This document shows positions 43,691-51,436 of a stretch of 64,000 nt of DNA, one piece after another. The stretch is from positions 5,022,001-5,086,000 of the forward strand of contig OY970066.1 in the NCBI GenBank assembly GCA_963705285.1, in the 5' to 3' direction. This stretch comes from JACMLD01 sp963705285 (GTDB taxonomy: Bacteria; Bacteroidota; Bacteroidia; Chitinophagales; Chitinophagaceae). The notes beneath the pieces are model-generated. The model ran no database searches, was not told the DNA's origin, and worked only from the letters and a program-made list of their open reading frames with translations. Each line of letters opens with the position of its first letter. Positions within the stretch are counted from its first letter, which is position 1. A program made the translations under genes and the position numbers.

Positions 43691-43759
43691 TTTGATTTTT
43701 GACTTTTAAATTTTGAATTTTTACTTTTACATTTTGACTTTTTACTTTTAAATTTTTCC
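43691..43759. repeat. T-rich heptamer array (TTTTGAC/TTTTTAC)
   Basis: Units TTTTGAT, TTTTGAC, TTTTAAA, TTTTGAA, TTTTTAC and TTTTACA keep 7-bp register and run through the stop codon of the mutarotase gene (TAA at 43748-43750 on its strand). On the mutarotase strand they are A-rich. With the GAGTGTT array they once formed a single convergent gene gap, before the IS entered. Confidence 0.85.
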
Positions 43760-44770
43760 ATCCCAAAAGAATCCCAGCCGCGTATAGCTATTCCATTCTT
43801 CACCTGCTTTCAGCAATGTATCCGGAAAATCATCATGGTTGGGTGTATCCGGAAAGTACTGGGTTTCCAGGCAAAGGCCGTTGTTTTTAAAAAATTTTCC
43901 GTTGAGGTAATCACCTGTATATAGCAACAACGAAGGCATATCAGTTTCCAATACAATACGCCTGCCGCTGGATGTTTCACTTAGTACAGCATTTGCAATA
44001 CCCGGCCTGCTATTGAGCACATAACATTCGTTATAGCCTTCGCCGCCCAATTGTTGCATACCAGTTTTAATGACCCGTGCTTTCTTAAACGAATAAGGTG
44101 AGTTTTTCAGTGGTTCAATAATACCGGTAGGCACATGATCACTGCTCAGCTGCAGGTAATAGTCTGCATCAATGAACAGCTGGTGATCAAGCACATTATG
44201 ATGGCTACCTTTCAGATTGAAATAACTATGGTTGGTCAAATTGATATGCGTATCGCGGTCGGTAATGGCCTTGTATGAAATGGTAAGCTGATTATCGGTA
44301 GAAAGCTGGTAAGTAATCCAAACATCCAGGTTACCGGGGTAGCCCTCTTCCAGGTGAATGCTGCGGTAATAAAGTTGTACTGCGGCAATAGTGTCAGTTG
44401 TTGTTTCATCCATAACAGTAAATACCTGTTTCCCAAACCCCTTCATGCCGCCATGTAAATGAATGGTGCTGCCTTCATTTTGCGCCAGCGAATAAGACAC
44501 ACCGTTGATAGCAAACGCCGCATCTGCAATGCGGCCTGCAAACCTGCCCACCACGCACCCGGTATAAAACTCATCGTCTATGTATTCCTGCAAAGTATCA
44601 TAGCCCAGCACTATATTGCCGCGCTGCCCATTTTTATCGGGCATGCTGATACTGGTAATGGCGGCGCCAAAATTACTAAGTGTAATTTGCATGTCATCAT
44701 TGGCCAGCGTAAAAAGATAGATAGTACTTCCGTTGTAATTGCCCCATCGTTTCTTTGATACATGCATCAT
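43748..44770 (-). CDS. galM: Aldose 1-epimerase (galactose mutarotase)
   Basis: 340 aa; a second ATG lies at 44767. No signal peptide, so it acts in the cytoplasm, interconverting alpha- and beta-aldoses before catabolism. Motifs: GRFAGRIADA, HLHGGMKGFGKQVF with His106, LTNHSYFNLKG with catalytic His181, and CLETQYFPDTPNH with the catalytic Glu. It is the last gene of the minus-strand locus 2, 73 bp after the DUF4466-like gene, fitting use of galactose or a similar hexose released by GH31 and the clan-D enzyme. Stop codon and last residues lie in a repeat array. Confidence 0.95.
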   Translation of the reverse strand: MMHVSKKRWGNYNGSTIYLFTLANDDMQITLSNFGAAITSISMPDKNGQRGNIVLGYDTLQEYIDDEFYTGCVVGRFAGRIADAAFAINGVSYSLAQNEGSTIHLHGGMKGFGKQVFTVMDETTTDTIAAVQLYYRSIHLEEGYPGNLDVWITYQLSTDNQLTISYKAITDRDTHINLTNHSYFNLKGSHHNVLDHQLFIDADYYLQLSSDHVPTGIIEPLKNSPYSFKKARVIKTGMQQLGGEGYNECYVLNSRPGIANAVLSETSSGRRIVLETDMPSLLLYTGDYLNGKFFKNNGLCLETQYFPDTPNHDDFPDTLLKAGEEWNSYTRLGFFWDGKI

Positions 44771-44843
44771 AATACAATACGGTTGATGCCCGGTTTTTTA
44801 CCAGGAAGCGTTTTGTTACTGCCGTTGAAGGCGCGGTTGTTAA

Positions 44844-45845
44844 TTAATTCTGGTACCGTTTCAGGCTTATCACAGCCGTGCTGCTGGCATTGGTGGCAGA
44901 GTTGATATACACAAACGCGGTATATTTTCCGTCAGCGGTTTTCATAAATATGCTGCCGTCGGCCGCCAGCGTTATGGCATAATTAGCAGATCCTTCAAAC
45001 GATTGCTTTTGCAAATCCAGATCATCTACATAAATGTTGCTGTTGGCATCATTTTTTAGTTGACCATCGTATAAAGTGTTGCCTGCTTTTTTCTCCATAA
45101 GCGTATTGTTCTTTGCCCATGCTGCCGGTATGCTAAACCCTGCCGGAAAGTAAAGCGCCGCGGCAGCGGGTGCCACCAGTGAATGCCCATACGTGTAAGC
45201 GGTAGTGCCGGGTGTTACCGTAGCGGCATAGGCATATACAAAATCAATCCTGGCAGAAAGATTCCCGGAGTCTACCTGTGCCAGGGTATAGGCTTTCATA
45301 TCAGCAAAAGAAAAATAACGGGCACCAGTAGGCGAAGAAACCAGTGTAAGGTTCCTGCTCATGGTCATTTTGGAAACCGTGTACAGTGGTGTGGAGGATG
45401 ATGCTTTTTCGCCTGATTTACTGGTTACCGAGAAATCAAATGATACCTGTTTGCCCCTGGCGGCTTCAGGTACAATATAGATGTAACGCAGCGTGGTGGC
45501 ATTGGTGTCTATAAGCGTTGCGGTAGATACTGCATCTTTGGTAATGCTGCTGGTGGCAACAACGGTGGTTATGTCTGCCGCATTTACTGTGCGGTGGGTA
45601 ACGGTTTCAAAACCTGTACCCGCAGCACCAGGTATACTGGCAACGGCCTGCATACTGCTGAGCACGCTGTTGGTAGTGCCGGCCCCGTATGCAAATTCAA
45701 GCCGCTCGCCTGGCATGAGCGGGGATACTGTTCTTTTTATGAATTCATTCTTTAACGTGGCAGATGGTGCCGTATCTTTTTTGCAAGCCGCAAAAAAGAC
45801 CATAACCATTATCAGCCCTGCGGAAATCAGTAATGTTTTTTTCAT
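44844..45845 (-). CDS. DUF4466-like SusC/D-associated lipoprotein (locus 2)
   Basis: 333 aa, lipobox ending at Cys21 (VFFAAC). Clearly homologous to 11526-12518: IKRTVSPLMPGERLEFAYG, RYIYIVPEAARGKQVSFDF, YGHSLVAPAAAALYFPAG, FVYINSATNASSTAVISLKRY. Many positions between these motifs differ, so it is an old duplication adapted to another glycan. It comes 11 bp after the DUF5018-like gene and precedes galM. Probably a cell-surface accessory to SusCD; no enzymatic motif seen. DUF number from memory. Confidence 0.75.
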   Translation of the reverse strand: MKKTLLISAGLIMVMVFFAACKKDTAPSATLKNEFIKRTVSPLMPGERLEFAYGAGTTNSVLSSMQAVASIPGAAGTGFETVTHRTVNAADITTVVATSSITKDAVSTATLIDTNATTLRYIYIVPEAARGKQVSFDFSVTSKSGEKASSSTPLYTVSKMTMSRNLTLVSSPTGARYFSFADMKAYTLAQVDSGNLSARIDFVYAYAATVTPGTTAYTYGHSLVAPAAAALYFPAGFSIPAAWAKNNTLMEKKAGNTLYDGQLKNDANSNIYVDDLDLQKQSFEGSANYAITLAADGSIFMKTADGKYTAFVYINSATNASSTAVISLKRYQN

Positions 45846-45856
45846 AACACAATGTA

Positions 45857-46267
45857 TTATTGTTGTACAGTGATGGTAATGGTATAAATCTTTTTGATGT
45901 TGCGGCTGCCAGATACCAGCGTATAGGTTTTAGGTGCGGTAAAGTCAGTCCACATACCCATAAACGGTTCCACCAGCATATCATTGGCACCAAGGCTGCA
46001 ATAGGGTTTTACATTTTTAATATTGGTGCCAAATTTTGCGACGGCCGTTACTGTTTTCTTAACCGTGTCTATCAGGTTGTTGGTAATGGTAGGTTGTGTT
46101 ACCAGCACGGTCTGGTTATCTGAGCCCAGCAGGTTAAAGCTGCTCATGTAACAGACTTCGTTATCCGTTATCAGCAAACCTTTGTCGTCTACCGGGTATT
46201 TGCGGCAAGCGGTGAAAAATAACCCGATACATGAAGCAGCCATCAAGAACAATATATATTTTTTCAT
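45857..46267 (-). CDS. DUF5018-like small lipoprotein (locus 2)
   Basis: 136 aa, lipobox Cys21 (LFFTAC). Matches 12546-12953 in length and order: DDKGLLITDNEVCYMSSFNLLGSDNQTVLV, VAKFGTNIKNVKPYCSLGAND, FTAPKTYTLVSGSRNIKKIYTITITVQ. One immunoglobulin-like beta domain is likely. It is 17 bp after SusD and 11 bp before the DUF4466-like gene, so part of the same transcript. Role probably in glycan binding or SusCD support. Confidence 0.75.
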   Translation of the reverse strand: MKKYILFLMAASCIGLFFTACRKYPVDDKGLLITDNEVCYMSSFNLLGSDNQTVLVTQPTITNNLIDTVKKTVTAVAKFGTNIKNVKPYCSLGANDMLVEPFMGMWTDFTAPKTYTLVSGSRNIKKIYTITITVQQ

Positions 46268-46284
46268 GTTGCAGTTTTTGTAGG

Positions 46285-48063
46285 TTATAACCAGGGATCG
46301 TTCTGAATTATTTTGGGGTTGTTGATGATCTCGGCACTGGGAATCTGGAAAATATAAAACCGTTGAAAGTCTCTTTCTATGGCATTCTTAAATTCTTCGC
46401 GCACTGTTTCGTTCCAGCTGCTGATCAACGGATTGCCATTGGGCTGAGGCCAAAGCTGTTCCACTTTTTTCCAGCGGCGGATATCAAAAAAACGACTACC
46501 TTCTGCCACCAGTTCCACAATACGTTCCTGCTCTATGGCATTGAAGAATGTTTCCTTGGATGCAAACAGCGCACGGTTAAGTGGTGGCAGGTTGCCGCGA
46601 CGCCGTATTTTGTCCACCAGGTCGTAGGTTTCGCCGGCAGGACCAGTTACTTCATTTATTGCTTCGGCATACATCAGCCACACGTCCGGCAGCCGCATCA
46701 TCCACGAGTCCTGCGGGCCGGCTTCACGCGCATAGCCGCTTATCTGCCTGATGTATTTGCGGTATAAATAACCCGTAAAAGCACCGTCAGCAAACAAATA
46801 CGGTGGCGTTGGCGCATTGGTCTTGTATAAAAATGTAAGCACATTAGATGTAACGGTACCATCGGCCAGAATCTCATTAATGGTTTCGCCATCCCACATA
46901 ATAGAAGCTTTCATCCGGTAATCGCGGCCTTCATACGATGCAGGGTTAACCGCACTGTTTACCCGTGTTTTAGCATCGGCTACGGTGGTAGGGTTGAGCG
47001 GAACCAACGGTGGCGCATAACCGCCGGTAGCAATCAGCTGGTATTTATTCATCAGACGCATGGTGGGTGCCACGTTTACACCGCCTGCGCCGGTACTGCG
47101 TGTACCAAAATCATACAGGTAGGTATCGCCGTAAAATTCATCACTCTGCCCGTCTGAGGCACCAAATGAGGGACCGCCATTGGTAAATGCAAATATTATT
47201 TCCGATGCATAGGCTGCATCTTCATTGGCGCCGTTAAACAATTCGCCATAATTGGGTGCATTGGCAGTACCGGGGTCGCCGCCTTTGTACAAAGATCGTC
47301 CGTATAAAGGTTTCATTACTTCTGCAAAATCAGCAGCGGCGGCCTTGTAATAATTTTGTGCTTCATTGGCACGGCCGGCATTTTTCTCCCAGCAGGCCCA
47401 GTACAATTTTATTTTACCGCGGTAACCGTATACGGCTGCACGGGTGGCCCTGCCCTGCTCAGCTTTAGCCACTGTTACCGGTATATAGTTGGCAGCGGTA
47501 TCCAGTTGTGCAAGAATATTGTCTTTAATAGTCGCCTTTGCCGTACGGGTTAATGAGTACGCCTCCGTATTGCCGTCGAGCACGTTTTCGTAATAGGGCA
47601 CATCGCCCCAAAGATCTATCAGCCTGAAATAGGCCATGGCCCGCAGCAACATGGCTTCTCCTTTAACACGGCGCAATTGGTCGGCATCTGCCGGCGCCGT
47701 AAAAACAGCTTCCATTTGGCGCACACCGGCAATGACGTAGTTAGCGCGGTTGATACAACGGTAGGCATCGTTCCAATGGCGGGCTACCGAACTGCCAAAA
47801 GAATTGGCCGGTGCATAGCCAGAGTAAGGCCTTGCAGAAATTCGGCTGTACATCATCTCACTGGCACCATCCCATGCATAGGTTTTATAGAAAGTTTCGC
47901 GGGCGGCCACATATACGCCATACAACGCGCTGGTGGCATCGCTCACTTTTGTAAAAAATACATCGGCAGATAATTTATTTGGATCGGTCTGATTGATCTT
48001 TCTGCACGACCCCACAATGATCAGCAGTGATAAAAGCGATGTGACAAAAATTTTATTTTTCAT
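46285..48063 (-). CDS. SusD/RagB-family outer-membrane lipoprotein (locus 2)
   Basis: 592 aa with lipobox Cys20 (IIVGSC). SusD hallmarks: NQTDPNKLSADVFFTKVSDATSALYGVYVA, KGEAMLLRAMAYFRLIDLWGDVPYYE, RLPDVWLMYAEAINEVTG, DKIRRRGNLPPLNRA, EQERIVELVAEGSRFFDIRRWKK and YIFQIPSAEI. It partners the SusC 19 bp upstream. The insert regions differ from the locus 1 SusD, consistent with another glycan. Family call is secure. Confidence 0.96.
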   Translation of the reverse strand: MKNKIFVTSLLSLLIIVGSCRKINQTDPNKLSADVFFTKVSDATSALYGVYVAARETFYKTYAWDGASEMMYSRISARPYSGYAPANSFGSSVARHWNDAYRCINRANYVIAGVRQMEAVFTAPADADQLRRVKGEAMLLRAMAYFRLIDLWGDVPYYENVLDGNTEAYSLTRTAKATIKDNILAQLDTAANYIPVTVAKAEQGRATRAAVYGYRGKIKLYWACWEKNAGRANEAQNYYKAAAADFAEVMKPLYGRSLYKGGDPGTANAPNYGELFNGANEDAAYASEIIFAFTNGGPSFGASDGQSDEFYGDTYLYDFGTRSTGAGGVNVAPTMRLMNKYQLIATGGYAPPLVPLNPTTVADAKTRVNSAVNPASYEGRDYRMKASIMWDGETINEILADGTVTSNVLTFLYKTNAPTPPYLFADGAFTGYLYRKYIRQISGYAREAGPQDSWMMRLPDVWLMYAEAINEVTGPAGETYDLVDKIRRRGNLPPLNRALFASKETFFNAIEQERIVELVAEGSRFFDIRRWKKVEQLWPQPNGNPLISSWNETVREEFKNAIERDFQRFYIFQIPSAEIINNPKIIQNDPWL

Positions 48064-48082
48064 ACAATGAAATTTGAATGCA

Positions 48083-51000
48083 TTACAAGCTTACGTTTAC
48101 ACCAACAGAATAAGATTTAAGAATAGGAAACGGATCATCGTTAAAACTTTGAAAGCCGTTGCCCAGTGTTGATTTCTCGGGGTCTACACCCTTCCAGCTG
48201 CTGACAGTAAAAAGGTTTTCTGCAGTACCGTATATGCGTATGCGATCAACGCCCAGCCTTTTCAACAGCCTTGCCGGAATATTATACCCAAGCTGCATAT
48301 TCTTGAACCGCAGGTAATTCATGCTTTGCAACCAGAAGTCAGATTCTACCCGGTTATTGCCTGAATTGGCGGCCGTAATACGCGGGTAGGTGGCATTGCG
48401 CGAATCGAGCGTCCAGATTTCTGTGAGGTATAATTGCTGGAAAGCATAACGGTTGGGATTAACATTGGTATTGGTCATATCCTCCAGGAAATAATCTTTG
48501 CGTCCGGTGGCTGCCTGCAACAAAACGCTTACGTCAAAACCTTTCCAGCTGGCATATACATTGGCGCCGTAATTAAGAACAGGTCTTTGTTCGTTTACAG
48601 TAGGCACTGCTTTCTTATCAAAAGATCCTACCTGTCCATCGCCATTAAGATCTTTGTATAAAATATCGCCCGGAGATATATTGGCATTGGTGCCCTGGTA
48701 AGGCGCGTTATAGATATCCTGCCATGTTTGCGCTATGCCGCTCGATTCCATGTAGTAGGCAAAGAACCAGGGCATATCAATAAAGTTTTTGCTGGGGTTC
48801 AATTTCTGGTTCCATTTTTCCAGCCGGTCTATATTGTAAGACACATTCATGGTAATACCGTAATTCAATTTGTTGATGCTGCTGCGCCAGCCAAGGTTTA
48901 ATTCAATACCATCGTTTCTGAATGTGCCGATATTGGTTTGCGGTGCGTTATAACCAGTAAGTAACGTAGACAATACCGATGGCCGGATAAGGTTGGTCGT
49001 TAACCGGTCGTATACATCTATTTCTGCAGTGAGCTTGTTGTTGAAAAATCCAAGGTCAAGACCGATGTTGGCAACGCGCGTACTCTCCCAGGTAAAATCT
49101 TCGTTCACCTGTTTGTTGGCACTAACGCCCGACACCAGCGTATTGCCGTTCAACACATAGGGCGTTGATAAAAACGTTTGCAGTTGCTCATACCTTGGCA
49201 CGCCGCTGTTATTACCCAGCGAACCGTAAGAAGCACGCAACTTGCCGGAAGAAATGGTTCCTTTCAGCCTTTCAAAAAATCGTTCTTCAGAAAAACGCCA
49301 GCCGGCCGATACAGAAGGAAAATATCCCCACTGATGGCCCGGAGAAAACCTGGATGAACCGTCGGCACGCATGCTAGCCTCAAACAGGTAACGGTCGTTA
49401 ATAGTATAGTTGAGCCGGCCAATGTAAGAACGCATTACTTCATCTGAAGAATTGCCATTGATAGAAGGCGGTTGCGTGTTGCTGCTGTTGTTGCCAATTT
49501 CGGTAATGCGTTCATCAAGACGGCCACCTGCACCTGCGCCAAAGCCCCTGTCTAACCAATACTCTTCTGTATACACACCCAGTACGCTTAGCTGGTGCCC
49601 TTTAAAAATTTCTTTTGTATAATCTATTTTGCCCTGCAGCAATGTCTTATACCCTTGCAAGGAAGTGTTGCTGAGGGATGCGGTAGCCGGGTATAACTCA
49701 AACACAGAACCACCCGTTTGAAAATTGTATAAGTTTACGCCGAGGTTGGTGTAACTTTTTTGAAACTGATTGTAATAACGCAGCGCATAATCAATACGCG
49801 CCGTAAGTCCTTTCACCGGTTGCCATGATGCATAAATATCTCCATTGAATTCCTGGCGCTGTACCATGTTATGGCGTCCCATAATTTCTGCATACAGGTT
49901 GGGCGCATTGGCAGCTTCTCCGTAAGCCATGGCACCGCCATACTGATCGGTTGCTTTGTTATACGGCAACAAACCGGTGATGGCGAACACCAACGGCGCA
50001 TTAGTATTGCTGTAATCTAAAAAACCATTGGGCATACCAAATGTTTGGTTGCTCCACTGTCCGTCTGTACGGGCACCGATGGTAATATTCTTACGGATTT
50101 TATAATCAAGATTCAGGCGGAAGTTGTAACGTTTGTAATCGTTGTTTACCAGGTAGCCTTTTTCATTATAGATGCCGGTAGAAATAAAATAATTGCCGTT
50201 TTCATTAGACCCTGCGGCAGAAATATTGTTGCTGAAGATTTTGCTGGTACGTGTTACATAGTCCAGCTGGTTTTCATTGGGGAATTTTACGGGGTTTACC
50301 ATTCCCTGCGATAGCCATTCATCTATAGTACCGTCATAAAAACTGGGTTGGGTGCGGCCATTGCGCGAAGCCCGTTGCTCCAACGTGAGCGCCATGGCGT
50401 AGTCTTGCAACAGGTTATAAAACTTAGTGGGTTTGGCACCTGCATAAGTGCCTGTGTATTTTATCTGTGGTTTCTTTAAACCCTTGCCGGATTTTGTGGT
50501 AATCAATATTACCCCTGTGGCGCCGCGAGAACCGTACACTGCTGCGGCCGCTGCGTCTTTCAACACAGAAATGTTTTCTACATCATTAATATCTATGCGG
50601 TTGATGTCTACATCCGGTATGCCGTCTACTACTATCAACGGGCTGGTATTGGTGCCACTGCTGGGTGAGCTTAAACCGCGTATCAATAACTTGGCACCGC
50701 TTGAACCTGCCAGGCCCTGGCTTTGCTGCACTGCGAGGCCGGGCACCAGGCCAGACAAAGCAGTAGAGAGGTTGGTAACTGAACGATCAGACAATTTTTC
50801 ATCTACATTAATCGATGAAACCGCGCCGGTGAGGTTTACTTTTTTCTGAATACCATAGCCCACCACTACCACGTCGGTCAGTTCTTTACCGCCTTCTGCC
50901 AGCCTGATGCTAAACTGCGTTCGGGCACCCACTTTAATTTCCTGTGTGCTGTAACCAACAGAGCTGAATACCAGCACCGAAGTAGAATCCACTACTGTAA

Positions 51001-51220
51001 TTGAAAATGTTCCACCACTATCTGTGGCAGTGCCGGTGGAAGTACCTTTCAAAAAAACATTGACGCCTGGTAACAGCGTGCCTTTGGTATCAGTAACCGT
51101 TCCTTTGATTACCGGACCGCTTACCGTTTGCGTGCCCGCAAAACCGGCACCAACTACTGCAACAGGCAAAAAATAAATAATAGAAAGGAGGAGGAGGAAA
51201 CAACAGGATTGCTTTGTCAT
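48083..51220 (-). CDS. SusC/RagA TonB-dependent outer-membrane transporter (locus 2)
   Basis: 1045 aa from the ATG at 51220 (MTKQSCCFLLLLSIIYFLP); an upstream in-frame ATG at 51271 would pass a -7 promoter element at 51269-51276, so the shorter start is preferred. After the signal peptide come a carboxypeptidase-regulatory-like domain (IKGTVTDTKGTLLPGVNVFLKG, VLVFSSVGYSTQEIKVG), the SusC motif DVVVVGYGIQKKVNLTGAVS, a plug with LIVVDGIPDVDINRIDINDVENISVLKDAAAAAVYGSRGATGVILIT and a barrel ending in SYSVGVNVSL. No STN domain. It is the first gene of the minus-strand operon SusC-SusD-DUF5018-DUF4466-galM. No copy of the locus 1 operators was found before it, so the regulators differ. Confidence 0.97.
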   Translation of the reverse strand: MTKQSCCFLLLLSIIYFLPVAVVGAGFAGTQTVSGPVIKGTVTDTKGTLLPGVNVFLKGTSTGTATDSGGTFSITVVDSTSVLVFSSVGYSTQEIKVGARTQFSIRLAEGGKELTDVVVVGYGIQKKVNLTGAVSSINVDEKLSDRSVTNLSTALSGLVPGLAVQQSQGLAGSSGAKLLIRGLSSPSSGTNTSPLIVVDGIPDVDINRIDINDVENISVLKDAAAAAVYGSRGATGVILITTKSGKGLKKPQIKYTGTYAGAKPTKFYNLLQDYAMALTLEQRASRNGRTQPSFYDGTIDEWLSQGMVNPVKFPNENQLDYVTRTSKIFSNNISAAGSNENGNYFISTGIYNEKGYLVNNDYKRYNFRLNLDYKIRKNITIGARTDGQWSNQTFGMPNGFLDYSNTNAPLVFAITGLLPYNKATDQYGGAMAYGEAANAPNLYAEIMGRHNMVQRQEFNGDIYASWQPVKGLTARIDYALRYYNQFQKSYTNLGVNLYNFQTGGSVFELYPATASLSNTSLQGYKTLLQGKIDYTKEIFKGHQLSVLGVYTEEYWLDRGFGAGAGGRLDERITEIGNNSSNTQPPSINGNSSDEVMRSYIGRLNYTINDRYLFEASMRADGSSRFSPGHQWGYFPSVSAGWRFSEERFFERLKGTISSGKLRASYGSLGNNSGVPRYEQLQTFLSTPYVLNGNTLVSGVSANKQVNEDFTWESTRVANIGLDLGFFNNKLTAEIDVYDRLTTNLIRPSVLSTLLTGYNAPQTNIGTFRNDGIELNLGWRSSINKLNYGITMNVSYNIDRLEKWNQKLNPSKNFIDMPWFFAYYMESSGIAQTWQDIYNAPYQGTNANISPGDILYKDLNGDGQVGSFDKKAVPTVNEQRPVLNYGANVYASWKGFDVSVLLQAATGRKDYFLEDMTNTNVNPNRYAFQQLYLTEIWTLDSRNATYPRITAANSGNNRVESDFWLQSMNYLRFKNMQLGYNIPARLLKRLGVDRIRIYGTAENLFTVSSWKGVDPEKSTLGNGFQSFNDDPFPILKSYSVGVNVSL

Positions 51221-51268
51221 ATGGCAGTTATTAATGGATGCTAAGAAGATGTTGTTCGTAAACCTTTT

Positions 51269-51276
51269 CAAAGTTA
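51269..51276 (-). promoter_or_regulatory. Predicted -7 element before susC (locus 2)
   Basis: Reads TAACTTTG on the minus strand, an exact TAnnTTTG match, placed about 48 bp before the chosen ATG. No clear TTG at -33 could be placed. It supports the shorter start codon. Confidence 0.4.
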
Positions 51277-51436
51277 TTTAGTGCAGGAATGCTTAAAATG
51301 GAAAATCCAACGATTAAGATGGATTATATTACGATGCCTTCGCTTGGTGTTGCAGCATGAAAAAAACCCGAAACAATCCTCGTCTTGTACGAACGCAATT
51401 GCCCGGGTGCTAATAAATAATCGATGCCTGTTTGGT

